Source: DASQDN01 sp963844855
Lineage (GTDB): Bacteria > Acidobacteriota > Terriglobia > Bryobacterales > Bryobacteraceae
Assembly: GCA_963844855.1 (NCBI GenBank)
Contig: CAWJQP010000073.1
Span: forward strand, 620,001-684,000
DNA length: 64,000 bases
Direction: 5' to 3'
Of this stretch, positions 1 through 9,321 are shown one piece after another (within the stretch, counting starts at the first letter, position 1; every line of letters begins with the position of its first letter). The position numbers and the translations under genes are program-made. The notes below the pieces were generated by a model, which was not told the origin of the DNA, did no database searches, and worked only from the letters and a program-made list of their open reading frames with translations.

Positions 1-189
1 GTGTTTCGCATCCTGGAGAAGTTTGCGCGAACACCTTTATGGCGCGTTTCTCCCGCAGAGGAACCGGCCGGCGCAAATACGGTTGAGCTGATCGATCTTC
101 GCTTCGGGCGGGAAGGCCGGCTCGGGTTTACTGCTACCGCAGTGGTGGATGCGGGCGGACGAGTCTTGTCATCTTCGTTTCATTACTGA
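1..189 (+). CDS. C-terminal end of a putative membrane-bound hydrolase (partial)
   Basis: This is the 3' end of a gene that enters from the left edge; the GTG at base 1 is only the first codon in the window, not a believable start. The 62 visible residues end in a pattern (a VELIDLRFG segment, then FTATAVVD and GRVLSSSFHY) that I associate with the C-terminus of the YbcI/DUF457 family of inner-membrane, putatively metal-dependent hydrolases. The membrane helices and metal ligands of that family would lie upstream, outside the window. The stop at 187-189 is followed 30 bases later by the next gene on the same strand. The family assignment rests on a short tail and is tentative. Confidence 0.45.
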   Translation: MFRILEKFARTPLWRVSPAEEPAGANTVELIDLRFGREGRLGFTATAVVDAGGRVLSSSFHY

Positions 190-219
190 TCGGGCCACGA
201 TAGAATCCTTGGTAACAAC

Positions 220-1344
220 ATGAACCGCATTGTTCTGACGACATTCCTTTTGGCCTCCACGTTGATCGGCCAAACGCAGCGATGGACTGAGAAAGCTGCA
301 AACGATTGGTATGCAAAGCAGCCCTGGCTCGTCGGCGCAAACTACATCCCGGCCAGCGCGATCAACGAGCTCGAGATGTGGCAGGCCGATACGTTCGATC
401 CAAAGCGTATCGATACCGAGCTTGCGTGGGCAGAGAGCATCGGCATGAATACGATGCGGGTATTCCTTCACGATCTGCTTTGGAAGCAGGATCCCGAAGG
501 CTTCAAGAAGCGCATTGACACGTTTCTCACGATCGCGGCCAGACACAAAATCCGGCCGATGATGGTGTTATTCGATTCCTGCTGGGATCCCCACCCGGCG
601 CTCGGCAAACAGCGCGATCCTAAGCCCGGCGTTCACAACTCGGGCTGGATGCAGAGCCCGGGATCGGACGCATTGAAGGATCCGGCGCAGTATCCGCGGC
701 TCGAAGCGTACGTGAAGGGAGTTGTTGGAGCCTTCGCAAATGACAATCGTATTCTCGTCTGGGATCTTTGGAACGAACCGGACAACACCAACGGATCGTC
801 CTATTCGAAGATCGAATTGCCCAACAAAGTGGCGCTCGTCGAAGCGCTGTTGCCGAAGACGTTCGAATGGGCACGTGCAGCAAAGCCGAAGCAGCCTTTG
901 ACCTGCGGTGTCTGGAAGGGCAACTGGTCTTCGAACGACAAACTCACTGCAATCGAGAAGACGCAACTCGACATGTCGGACGTAATCTCATTCCACAATT
1001 ACGACGGTCCCGAAGAGTTTGAGAAGCGGATTCAATGGCTCAAGCGGTATAACCGCCCGATCCTTTGCACGGAGTATATGGCTCGGGGAAACAAGAGCAC
1101 GTTCCAGGGATCAATGCCGGTGGCTAAGGAACACAAGGTTGCGGCGATCAACTGGGGACTTGTGAGAGGCAAGACGCAAACACACTTACCCTGGGATTCC
1201 TGGAAGCAGGCGTATGTGGGTCGTGAGCCTGCCATTTGGTTCCACGAAGTTTTCGATACGGACGGACGTCCCTACAAGCCGGAAGAAGTCGATTTGATTC
1301 GCGAGATCACTGGCAAACCGAAAGCAAAAGGCGCGACGCGTTAG
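220..1344 (+). CDS. Secreted GH5-like (cellulase superfamily) glycoside hydrolase
   Basis: A 374-residue protein with a signal peptide (residues 1-18, LLASTLIG core) and a single TIM-barrel glycosidase domain. The likely acid/base glutamate is E186 in WDLWNEPDN and the likely nucleophile is E285 in ILCTEYMAR, the spacing and context expected of clan GH-A retaining enzymes; MRVFLHD near residue 80 and SFHNYD near 258 are further barrel-strand motifs. The protein probably cleaves a beta-linked polysaccharide or glycoside outside the cytoplasm; the substrate cannot be read from the sequence. The ATG at 220 gives a proper signal peptide. The gene ends 14 bases from the convergent ppa gene with no obvious terminator between them. 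Confidence 0.85.
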   Translation: MNRIVLTTFLLASTLIGQTQRWTEKAANDWYAKQPWLVGANYIPASAINELEMWQADTFDPKRIDTELAWAESIGMNTMRVFLHDLLWKQDPEGFKKRIDTFLTIAARHKIRPMMVLFDSCWDPHPALGKQRDPKPGVHNSGWMQSPGSDALKDPAQYPRLEAYVKGVVGAFANDNRILVWDLWNEPDNTNGSSYSKIELPNKVALVEALLPKTFEWARAAKPKQPLTCGVWKGNWSSNDKLTAIEKTQLDMSDVISFHNYDGPEEFEKRIQWLKRYNRPILCTEYMARGNKSTFQGSMPVAKEHKVAAINWGLVRGKTQTHLPWDSWKQAYVGREPAIWFHEVFDTDGRPYKPEEVDLIREITGKPKAKGATR

Positions 1345-1358
1345 ACCTTTGCGTTTTC

Positions 1359-1919
1359 CTAACCGTTGGCTGACACGGGTGTGGCGGGCACCGCGTTTTT
1401 CGCTTCGAGATAACGATCGCGGCTGCTTACGATCGCTTTACGCGCTTCGCGTGGTCCGCCCCAACCTTCCATCCGGGTGAGACGCCCTTCGAGTTCTTTA
1501 TAGATCGTGAAGAAGTGTTCGATCTCGCGGCGAACGTGCGTGAAGATTTGATCCATCGTATGGATCTGATCGTAGCGGGGATTGCGCGTCGGTACCGCCA
1601 GAACCTTCTGATCGCCTTCCTCGGAATCCACCATATTGAGAATACCGACGGGCCGGACCTCAATCATGCATCCAGTGAAGCTGGGTTCCGTAACCAAAAC
1701 CAGCACGTCCAGGGGGTCGTGGTCCTCCGCTAAAGTCCCGGGAATAAAGCCATAATCTCCCGGATAATGCATCGGGGAATAGAGGGAACGATCAAGTCGG
1801 AACACGCCCAGTTTTCCGTCGTACTCGTATTTATTGGTCGAGTTTTTCGGAATCTCCACGATCATTCGAACGAGTTCGGGACAATCGGGACCAGGATCGA
1901 TGTCGTAAAGCGAATGCAC
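1359..1919 (-). CDS. ppa: Inorganic pyrophosphatase (family I)
   Basis: A 186-residue cytosolic enzyme that hydrolyses pyrophosphate to phosphate, pulling biosynthetic reactions forward. The family I signature is clear: DHDPLDVLVL near residues 65-74 supplies the metal-binding aspartates, preceded by a YPGDYGFIPGT segment. The N-terminus (DIDPGPDCPELVRMIVEIPKNSTNKYEYD) matches the usual start of the family, supporting the ATG at 1919. It is the last gene of a minus-strand run with nadA and moaA upstream; moaA ends 24 bases before its start, so co-transcription is plausible. Length is typical. Confidence 0.96.
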   Translation of the reverse strand: MHSLYDIDPGPDCPELVRMIVEIPKNSTNKYEYDGKLGVFRLDRSLYSPMHYPGDYGFIPGTLAEDHDPLDVLVLVTEPSFTGCMIEVRPVGILNMVDSEEGDQKVLAVPTRNPRYDQIHTMDQIFTHVRREIEHFFTIYKELEGRLTRMEGWGGPREARKAIVSSRDRYLEAKNAVPATPVSANG

Positions 1920-1943
1920 TTAAACAGCGTAGCAGACGAGCGT

Positions 1944-2924
1944 TTACCCGCCTATAGAGTACATCGGACGCGGTGGCGGGACGAACTGCGACTGATTGAT
2001 TTCATGGCCCAGCCACTTCGCGGCTATCGTTGACTGAATTGAAGCTTCAATCTCGGCATCCGACCCATCGCCGCGCAGCAGCGGCTTGAGGTCCGTTTCG
2101 TCGATTGCAAATAGGCAATATCGAAGTTTTCCATCGGCAGTCAGACGAATACGATTGCAGTTTAGGCAGAACGGCTTACTCACTGAGGCAATAAACCCAA
2201 CAGATCCGATACCGTCATCGAACGCGTATTCTGTCGCCGGAGCGCGCGGGTCCTGGTCCTGAACCGCCGTCAAAGGACCGATTTCCGAACTAAGCATCGC
2301 GAGCATGTCATCGGCAAGCAGCACGCGGCTGCGATCCCAGATCCCCTGCGAATCGAGAGGCATGAACTCGATATAGCGGATCTCGATCCCGCGTTCCCGG
2401 CCGAATCGCGCAAGAGCAACAATGTCCTCTTCGTTGACACCTTTAAGCGCGACGGCGTTTATCTTTACGCGATAGCCAAGCGCCAGACAGGCTTCAATGC
2501 CTGCCATTACCCGTTCGAATTCATCCCGGCGTGTGATTTGTTCGAACCTCTCACGGCTCAGTGTATCCAGATGAATATTGATGCGGCGAAGTCCGGCTTC
2601 GTAGAGAGAGCGGGCCTGGTCGGCAAGCAACACAGCGTTCGTTGTGAGCGCGACATCGCGGATTCCCTGCATAGACGAAATCCGCTCGACAAGCCGGGCG
2701 AGATCCTTTCGAACGAGCGGTTCCCCGCCCGTCAAACGAATCTTGTCGACGCCCAGGCCGGCCATAATACCGACGACGCGTTCAATTTCTTCAAATCGAA
2801 GGATATCTTCCCGGGCGCCGAATTTCACGTTCTCCGGCATGCAGTAGTAGCACCGGATGTTGCACCGGTCCGTTACGCTGATGCGAAGGTTGGTGTGAGT
2901 GCGTCCGTAGGAATCGACGAGCAT
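1944..2924 (-). CDS. moaA: GTP 3',8-cyclase, molybdenum cofactor biosynthesis
   Basis: A 326-residue radical SAM enzyme that, with MoaC, converts GTP to cyclic pyranopterin monophosphate. The N-terminal 4Fe-4S cluster cysteines are C21, C25 and C28 (CNIRCYYC), followed by LTGGEPLVRKD. The C-terminal second cluster motif is present as CLNCNRIR followed 13 residues later by a third cysteine in LRYC. The protein ends in a double glycine (YSIGG), the conserved tail needed for activity in this family. It starts 7 bases after the nadA stop, suggesting one transcript. No other moa genes are nearby. Confidence 0.96.
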   Translation of the reverse strand: MLVDSYGRTHTNLRISVTDRCNIRCYYCMPENVKFGAREDILRFEEIERVVGIMAGLGVDKIRLTGGEPLVRKDLARLVERISSMQGIRDVALTTNAVLLADQARSLYEAGLRRINIHLDTLSRERFEQITRRDEFERVMAGIEACLALGYRVKINAVALKGVNEEDIVALARFGRERGIEIRYIEFMPLDSQGIWDRSRVLLADDMLAMLSSEIGPLTAVQDQDPRAPATEYAFDDGIGSVGFIASVSKPFCLNCNRIRLTADGKLRYCLFAIDETDLKPLLRGDGSDAEIEASIQSTIAAKWLGHEINQSQFVPPPRPMYSIGG

Positions 2925-2931
2925 TATCGCT

Positions 2932-3861
2932 CTACTTGACAGCCAGCATGCGCTCGATCGGGAGCGCCGCGCGACGAAGAATTTCAGGCGCGATCTCGAC
3001 GCGAGGCCGAAGGTCGCGCAGACAATCGCGAAGTTTTTCGAGCGAGTTCCGCTTCATGTAGGGACACTCGCTGCAATTGCAGTTTTCGTTCTGAACGAAG
3101 TAGAACGTCTTGTGGGGCGCAAGCTTGTTTAGCGAGTGACTCACACCGCTCTCCGTCATGACAATGAACTCGTCCGCAGGAGAATTGACGCAATAGTTGA
3201 TCAGTGCAGAAGTGGAGCCAATGTAATCAGCCATCGCGAGGACGTCGCTGGGACACTCAGGATGGGCGACTATAAGCGCGTTCGGATGCTCAATGCGAGC
3301 CTTTGTCACGCGTCGCGCAGGAAAGGTCGCATGAACAATACAGGCGCCCTGCCAAATCTTGATATTTTCGCGGCCGGTTTGCTTCTTCACCCAATTCCCG
3401 AGATTGATATCGGGAAGGAACAAGATCGGCTTGTCTGCAGGGATGGAGTTCACGATATCGACAGCATTTCGCGAGGTACAAATGATGTCGCTTTCCGCTT
3501 TCACGTCGACGGAAGTATTGATATAACTCACCACCACGTGATCCGAGTTAGCGCGTTTCACTGCTCGAACTTGCTCGACCGGCGACTGCTCCACCAAGCT
3601 ACAGCTTGCGTCCTTATCGGGAACGACGACAATGCGCTCGGGGTTGAGAACCTTGGCAGTTTCCGCCATGAACCACACACCGCAAAAGGCGATGACATCG
3701 CACTCCAAGTCGCGCGCTTTTCGCGACAATTCGAGGCTATCCCCTATGACGTCCGCCAGTTCCTGGATCTCGGAATCCTGATAGTGGTGCGCCAAAATCA
3801 CGGCGCGCCTCTCTTCTTTCAATTCAAGGATTTCATCGACAACTGTGCCGGTGACGAGCAT
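2932..3861 (-). CDS. nadA: Quinolinate synthase (iron-sulfur enzyme)
   Basis: A 309-residue cytosolic enzyme that condenses iminoaspartate with dihydroxyacetone phosphate to quinolinate in de novo NAD synthesis. The three cluster ligands can be placed: a cysteine in AFCGVWFMAE, one in AHPECPSDV and one in the C-terminal CNCSECPYMKRNS segment. The N-terminal ILAHHYQDSEIQELADVIGDS is diagnostic. It is the first gene of a compact minus-strand set with moaA and ppa. No nadB or nadC is in the window. The ATG at 3861 is the family-typical start for this short-N-terminus form. Confidence 0.96.
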   Translation of the reverse strand: MLVTGTVVDEILELKEERRAVILAHHYQDSEIQELADVIGDSLELSRKARDLECDVIAFCGVWFMAETAKVLNPERIVVVPDKDASCSLVEQSPVEQVRAVKRANSDHVVVSYINTSVDVKAESDIICTSRNAVDIVNSIPADKPILFLPDINLGNWVKKQTGRENIKIWQGACIVHATFPARRVTKARIEHPNALIVAHPECPSDVLAMADYIGSTSALINYCVNSPADEFIVMTESGVSHSLNKLAPHKTFYFVQNENCNCSECPYMKRNSLEKLRDCLRDLRPRVEIAPEILRRAALPIERMLAVK

Positions 3862-3958
3862 TCAGGGACCGTCCTTTCAGTGTAACCTGCGATAGACTGT
3901 AAGGATATCGCTATATATCTGATGCGTTACGCGCCGTGCAAGGTGCAAGAGGTTAGGT

Positions 3959-6086
3959 GTGGCTAGTTATCGTGTTTTGTGTTATTTAGGCGCCCTGATT
4001 GCGTCGTTATGGTCGATCCTGGGATCGGCGCAAGTGAATTCCCCAGTCTGCGGCATTACCGCCGTTCCCCCGCTCGTTAAAGTCGAGGGCGTAGCCGAGC
4101 GGATGGGTGACATTGCCTTAAGTTGCACGGGGCAGCCGAACCAAACGATCGTCGGAAATCTTACGGTAAACCTCAACACTACGATCACCAACAGACTGTT
4201 GCCTAATAACAAGCTGGATGTGGCGCTGACAGCCAACACCGGCTCCGGGCCTACATTACTCGGATCCGGGGAACGACTGGGAGTAAATCAGGCTGTCTTT
4301 GCGGGGGTTACGATACCGTTCGGCCCCAACGGATCGACGGAATTGCGCGTGACGAATCTGCGCGGAGATGCCTCGCGTATGGGTGTCTTGCAAAGCATTC
4401 AATCGACGCTCGCGTTCAATCCACCAACCTTGCTCCGCCTCAATGCCGCGACCGTGGTCGTCGGTGTACCGCAGCGCGGTCTCCTGGCGAGCAGCCAGTT
4501 GACGGGCGTCGCCAGTCAGATTGGTTCGCCACTTCCAGAGGAAATCACCTTCAAGAAGCTCCTCGCGAAAGGGACACGATTCTCGTCCACGAGGATCACG
4601 GAAGGTTTCCAGGGAGCCTTTGCAGTTCGTGGAACGAACGAGGACACGGGGACAAAGATTCTCATTCGCTTTAGCGACTATCCGTCTGACGCGCGTGTGT
4701 TCCTCCCTGACGTGATCATTGGCTCGAATGGCAAGCAGCCAACGGCGGCGGGCGATTACGGCGGAACGATTTCGGGCGGCGAGTCCACGCCGGGAACACT
4801 GGCGCTGGTTCGGATTTTCGGCGCTAACTCGGACGGAGCCGGAGGATACGCGGCGACGATTCCCAGCACGCAACCATTCGACGCGGTGAGCGAAGTAGCG
4901 CTTTCAAACGGAGCCGGTACTGCTGTTTATGAAGTGATTGACGGGAACCCGGCTGCAATCGAGTCCGCGCAAATTCCAATATTTCTGGGACTCACACGCA
5001 CGATTGAAGCACGGACTCTTACCTTGAACAGGGATGTTTCCTTCGGCCCTGTTTCGAGATCATCCGAATCGTCTCCCAATCAACCCATCCCGCGATTCAC
5101 TGTCTCAGAACCCAAGAATGATTGCACGAGTTTGAACGATTGTCAGTTGTATCTGCCGAAACTCGAGGCATACCCAGCGGTCACCGATTTCGTTGCATTC
5201 AGCGGCGCGAATTTTCAGATGCGTTATCTCCCGTTTGAGAACATCGGCGGCGGAGTCATGGTCTGGTCTGCGCGTTTGGAGTTCAAGAACGGCTCCGATT
5301 GGGCGCGTGTTTATCCGACATCGGGATTCCAGGGCAACACATTGCGTCTCGATGTAATTCCCATGGGTCTGGCAGTGGGTAAATATGAGGCGACGATTGT
5401 CCTTGATGCTGGTCCCGGCGGCGTAGCTCGCTATCCAGTCACATTGGAAGTAAAAACCGCTCCTCCGCCACAGATTCCGGCGCCGGCGATCTCATCGGCT
5501 GGTGGCGCAGCCACGTTCGCGGGTCCGCTGACCCCCGGTGGTATCGCGACATTGAAAGGCTTGAATTTCGCGGGATCTAAGCGTGTCGGTTACCTTCGAC
5601 GGCAAGCCCGCTCGCGTCTTGTTCACAAACGCGGACCAGATCAACGTGCAGGTTCCGTCCGACCTTACGGGTGTGAGGACGGCTATCTTAGTCACAGCGA
5701 ACGGCGTTACGAGCGCTGCTTTCAGTGTCGATCTGGCTCCCGTGGCGCCCGGCATTTTTCCGGGCGGCATCCTGAACCAGGACAACGGCGGGAATAGCGC
5801 GGCATCCCCGGCGCAGTCTCCGAGCATTATTCAGATCTATACAACGGGTCTGCTGCCTCCTGATGGACAGGCGCGCGTGGAAGTAAAGCTACATGATGAC
5901 TTCTACTCGGGCGCAGCGTTATTGTACGCCGGTCCGGCGCCGGGCATCCCAGGCGTGCAACAGGTCAATCTTCAGATGCGCGCCGGATATCCAACGATGA
6001 CCACCGACATTCAGGTGTGTTCTACCGTTGGCAATGCGCAGAGGGTTTGCAGCGCTGCAGCGCGCATCAGTTTGCGGGGCGAATAA
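3959..6086 (+). CDS. Secreted protein with TIGR03437 C-terminal domain, one frameshift
   Basis: The coding region starts at GTG 3959 with a signal peptide (CYLGALIASLWSILGSAQ) and runs to about 5580 in one frame, then continues from 5580 to 6086 in the next. Joined, it makes about 708 residues. The last part (SVTFDGKPARVLFTNADQI, VPSDLTGVRTAILVTANGVT, IIQIYTTGLLPPDG, GVQQVNLQM) is the TIGR03437 domain, common at the C-terminus of large secreted proteins in Solibacter relatives. The break lies at GGATCTAAGCGTGTCG: dropping one G restores GSNVSVTF, so one extra base at about 5581 explains it. Two cysteine pairs suggest an extracytoplasmic protein. The function is unknown. Its 3' end is repeated at 9045-9319. 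Confidence 0.75.
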
Positions 6087-6100
6087 CGCGTCTGCAGTTT
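5826..6100 (+). repeat. Direct repeat copy A (end of the TIGR03437 gene)
   Basis: About 275 bases covering the last 87 codons of the TIGR03437 gene and a few bases beyond its stop are nearly the same as 9045-9319. Long identical runs include a stretch from GGAGTAAAGC/GGAAGTAAAGC through TACTCGGGCGCAGCG and the segment around CAACAGGTCAATCTTCAGAT. The two copies lie in direct orientation on either side of the propeller kinase gene. Confidence 0.85.
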
Positions 6101-6110
6101 GGACAAACTG
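6095..6110. terminator. Weak hairpin between convergent genes
   Basis: CAGTTT-GGAC-AAACTG forms a perfect 6 bp stem with a 4 base loop, placed exactly between the stop of the TIGR03437 gene and the stop of the convergent kinase gene. A short pyrimidine-rich stretch (TTCTACTT) follows on the plus strand. It may act as a two-way terminator but is AT-rich and short. Confidence 0.3.
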
Positions 6111-6112
6111 TT

Positions 6113-8779
6113 CTACTTGACGACGACCGGCGAGTTCACGACCACGGTGATTGCGGCGGGACGATAATCCCCAGCGACGGCGTTGATCGCGAACGTCTGG
6201 CCATCCGCCGATGGATGGTAATTCTGTTTATACGGATTCGGTGGCGGCGTCTGTACCGTGAGCAATTCCATGGGCCTGCCGGCCTGGCCAGATGCATCGA
6301 CGCTCGCCGCCATCAGCTTTCCTGCAGGAGCCAGAAAATACAACTCGCGTCCGTCTCGCCTCCACTTCGGCTCGACGCCCCCCTCGGCTGATACCAGTTG
6401 TCTGTCCCTGCCGAGCGGAAATGATTGCACATAGACTTCTGACCGACCCGACTCGTCGGAACCGAACGCCAATCGGCGGCCGTCGGGTGATAAGGCGCCA
6501 TGCATTTCATTGAAAGCTGATCGAGCCAGCGCCTCCGGGTTTGCGTTCGGCTCGAGCGCAACTCGGAAAATGTCAAAGCCCGTTCTGCCCGGACCCGTGT
6601 AGATGACGTACCGCCCGTCCAGAGACCAGTCGGTCGGTGCCGGATTGTTCGTGCCGGCGTTGATTTGCGATTGCCGCTCCTGATCGAAGACAGCTCGATC
6701 GGTCCCTGTGCCCAGATCTCGGATATAGAGATTTATCAGTGCCGTTTGATTCGTGCGATACAGGAGTTGCGCGCTGTCCGGCGACCATACCGGTGACGCG
6801 TCGAGCAGAGGATGCGTTGTTATGCGCGTCGTCGTCTGACGATCCAAATCGAAGACCCAGATATCCTGGGTCAGTCGTCCTGGATCCACGCGGCTCCAAG
6901 CGACTTTCTTGCCATCCGGTGAGATACGCGGATCCATGTAATTCCCAGGTGGGGCGAGTGTGCGCTTGATAGCGCCGTGGCGGTCGTACAACACAATCCG
7001 CGTCGGATCCATGTGGATGCCTGAATGCGCAACGATGCCGGAATGGGACGCAGAAAATCCCGGCCGGGAGTTCGTAGCTGCTCCTACGGCTTCCGCCACT
7101 GGCGCCGGCTCGCCGCGTGTCGCAGCCGAACGTGGGTCGAATTCCTGGGCCATTAGTACACCTTCACGCAGGTACAGCACGTATCCGGGTTCGATATAAA
7201 CTCCGCCCCAGTTGGTCGTGACAAGGACTTCGCTCGGTTTCCCGTCAAGAGATCCGACTAAGAGTCCGCCTTTCGACCGATCAAAAAAGATGAAACGTTG
7301 TCCATCGGGCAAAGGCGATGGCCACCAGCGGCCGCCTACCTTATCACTGAATACCGGAACGGGTTGACCGCCGGTCGCGGAAATTCGGAGCATCGGTTCC
7401 CGATTGCTGGGAGCGTAAACAATCACTCCAGTGACGAGCCAGGCTCCACCGCGAGGGTCAACGGAAACATCCGCAAGCGCAACCGCTGGACTGCGGCCGT
7501 TCGCATCGACCTTTTTGAGCGAGTTGTGCGCGAAGAAAGCAATCGAGCGTCCGTCCGGGGACCAGAACGGGTACTGTCCGCCCTCCGTTCCTGTCAGAGG
7601 TTTGGCCGCTGGTTCACTCAACGAGCGTACCCAAACGAACGGTATTCCGTTTTGTTCGGCGACAAAAGCGATCTGGTTCCCATCTGGTGAGACGGCAAAA
7701 TCGATCACCGGCACGGATGCGTTCGAGGAAACGGCGAAGGAAGAACGGGGCGGAGCGGCGATCTCAAACCGCATCACGTCTGCTCGCAGCTTCGGCTGAC
7801 GTAGAGAGAACCATGCGCCCGCCAGAATTCCACCCAATGCCAGCCCGGCCAACCCGGCGGCTAACCTGCCCAAAGATTGGCCTTTCCTCGCCGGATACGC
7901 TACCGATGCGGGTTCGGACTGAAGCTCGCGCAAATGCCGGAGATGCAGCGTCACATCGTGCGCCGATTGCCACCGGTCCTCGGGATTCTTCTCGAGGCAG
8001 GTCAGCAGAATCCAGTCGAGCCACCGCGGTAAATCCGGTTGCAACTGGGACACAGGCGCGGGTTGGCGTTCCAATACGGCTGCGATGACGCTCGCGCTAC
8101 TCTCGCCCTCGAATGCCCGTTGCCCCGACGCCATCTCGTACAGCACGGCGCCGAAAGAGAAAATGTCGGAGCGCGAATCCACTTCGCGTCCCTGCAACTG
8201 TTCCGGCGACATGTACGGGTAGGTTCCCATAATGGCGCCTTCGCTGGTGAGGCCTTTCGTGAGTGTTTCGCCGTCCTGACCGTGCGCGAACCCGACGGCG
8301 CGCGCCACACCGAAATCGAGCACCTTCGCGCCCGACTTGGTCAGCATGACATTTGCCGGCTTTAGATCTCGATGAACGAGACCCTGCTGGTGAGCTTGAC
8401 TCAGCGCAGCTAACACGTCCAGCGCACAACGAAGGAACTCTTCAATCCGCATCGGACCTCGGCGTAGCCTTGCCGCCAAGGTCTCTCCATCCAGGTACTC
8501 CAGCACTAGAAATTGCTGACCGTTCGCTGTGCCGAAGTCGTGGACTGTGCAGATGTGTGGATGGTTGAAACTTGAAATGGCCTTCGCTTCACGCTCAAAA
8601 CGTGCGTGGAAATCCGGCTGGTTCGTCTGCTCCCCGCGAAGCAGTTTGATCGCGACGATGCGGTTCAGCCGGGTGTCTTTCGCGCGCCATACCTCACCCA
8701 TGCCGCCATCGCCAATCCGGGAAAGTATTTCGTACGGGCCCAGCCGGTCGCCCGCAGCAACTGACATACGTGGCAGCAA
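6113..8779 (-). CDS. Membrane Ser/Thr protein kinase with TolB-like beta-propeller
   Basis: An 888-residue protein. An active-looking PknB-type kinase domain occupies about residues 14-280: glycine loop GDGGMGEV (24-31), lysine K45 in VAIK, HRDLKPAN (137-144), DFG (156-158) and the GTYPYMSPEQ activation segment. One membrane helix follows near 300-325 (LAAGLAGLALGGILAGAWF). The rest is an extracytoplasmic propeller of PD40/WD40-like blades (FAVSPDGNQIAFV, PFWSPDGRSIAFF, LSPDGRRLAFGSDE). Such proteins are common in Acidobacteria and are thought to pass outside signals to cytoplasmic phosphorylation; the ligand is unknown. M5 at 8767 is an alternative start. The gene is flanked by the two copies of the TIGR03437 repeat. 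Confidence 0.93.
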   Translation of the reverse strand: MLPRMSVAAGDRLGPYEILSRIGDGGMGEVWRAKDTRLNRIVAIKLLRGEQTNQPDFHARFEREAKAISSFNHPHICTVHDFGTANGQQFLVLEYLDGETLAARLRRGPMRIEEFLRCALDVLAALSQAHQQGLVHRDLKPANVMLTKSGAKVLDFGVARAVGFAHGQDGETLTKGLTSEGAIMGTYPYMSPEQLQGREVDSRSDIFSFGAVLYEMASGQRAFEGESSASVIAAVLERQPAPVSQLQPDLPRWLDWILLTCLEKNPEDRWQSAHDVTLHLRHLRELQSEPASVAYPARKGQSLGRLAAGLAGLALGGILAGAWFSLRQPKLRADVMRFEIAAPPRSSFAVSSNASVPVIDFAVSPDGNQIAFVAEQNGIPFVWVRSLSEPAAKPLTGTEGGQYPFWSPDGRSIAFFAHNSLKKVDANGRSPAVALADVSVDPRGGAWLVTGVIVYAPSNREPMLRISATGGQPVPVFSDKVGGRWWPSPLPDGQRFIFFDRSKGGLLVGSLDGKPSEVLVTTNWGGVYIEPGYVLYLREGVLMAQEFDPRSAATRGEPAPVAEAVGAATNSRPGFSASHSGIVAHSGIHMDPTRIVLYDRHGAIKRTLAPPGNYMDPRISPDGKKVAWSRVDPGRLTQDIWVFDLDRQTTTRITTHPLLDASPVWSPDSAQLLYRTNQTALINLYIRDLGTGTDRAVFDQERQSQINAGTNNPAPTDWSLDGRYVIYTGPGRTGFDIFRVALEPNANPEALARSAFNEMHGALSPDGRRLAFGSDESGRSEVYVQSFPLGRDRQLVSAEGGVEPKWRRDGRELYFLAPAGKLMAASVDASGQAGRPMELLTVQTPPPNPYKQNYHPSADGQTFAINAVAGDYRPAAITVVVNSPVVVK

Positions 8780-8872
8780 TTCTATCTCGTTAGCGCAAAC
8801 ATATCGGGACGTGTTTGAAATCGTTTCGCGTTTGGGGACGATTCAACTTGCAAAATGCCAATTGGAAAATTA

Positions 8873-9020
8873 TCTCGCTCGCACATTAAGTCAAGCCGAA
8901 ATGCTCAATTCCAGGCGCGGCGAATAGCCCGCCTCCATCCGGATGTGCGTCGGTTCGTATAAGAAATGTCGTGGGACGCATATTTATCTCGAGTCGAACC
9001 GGTTAACTCGGCGTCGCGGT
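8873..9020 (+). pseudogene. Relic of an SDR-epimerase gene start plus its upstream region
   Basis: This stretch aligns by eye with 17112-17255, which is the upstream region and first codons of the epimerase gene at 17203. Shared blocks include TCGCTCGCACAT, CGGCGAAT, CATCCG, GCATATTT and GAACCGGTTA. The gene start is recognisable: GTG-GGA-CGC-ATA-TTT here against GTG-AGC-CGC-ATA-TTT there. The reading frame is broken by a TAA where the functional copy reads TAT (in the GGTGYLG motif, here RTG-stop-LG). Only the promoter region and about 17 codons survive. The TIGR03437 fragment follows about 25 bases later, so two unrelated gene pieces lie side by side. Confidence 0.6.
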
Positions 9021-9044
9021 TATCACCTTCCTGAGTCGCCTCAC

Positions 9045-9305
9045 ATCATCCAGATCTATACGACGGGTCTGCTGCCTCCGAATGGACAGGCACGCGTGGG
9101 AGTAAAGCTACATGATGACTTCTACTCGGGCGCAGCGCTTCTGTACGCTGGTCCGGCGCCAGGCATCCCTGGCGTGCAACAGGTCAATCTTCAGATTCGC
9201 GCCGGATATCCAACGATGACCACCGACATCCAGGTATGCTCTCTACCGTTGGCAATGCGCAGCGGGTTTGCAGCGCTACCGCGCATCAGCCTGCGCGGCG
9301 AATAG
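9045..9305 (+). pseudogene. Fragment copy of the TIGR03437 gene 3' end
   Basis: This is copy B of the direct repeat, matching the last 87 codons of the gene at 3959-6086. It keeps an open frame to a TAG at 9303-9305 but has no promoter, signal peptide or upstream domain. A one-base insertion (GCTCTCTACC) and a one-base loss a little later change about 15 residues between QVCS and RISLRGE before the original frame is restored. It is therefore a non-functional remnant. It ends just before the convergent RND pump gene. Confidence 0.75.
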
Positions 9306-9321
9306 CGCGTTCGGAGTTTCA

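Noticed and set aside
3136..3885. Plus-strand open frame of 249 codons over nadA
   Set aside because: Antisense to an unmistakable nadA; no motif, no ribosome site.
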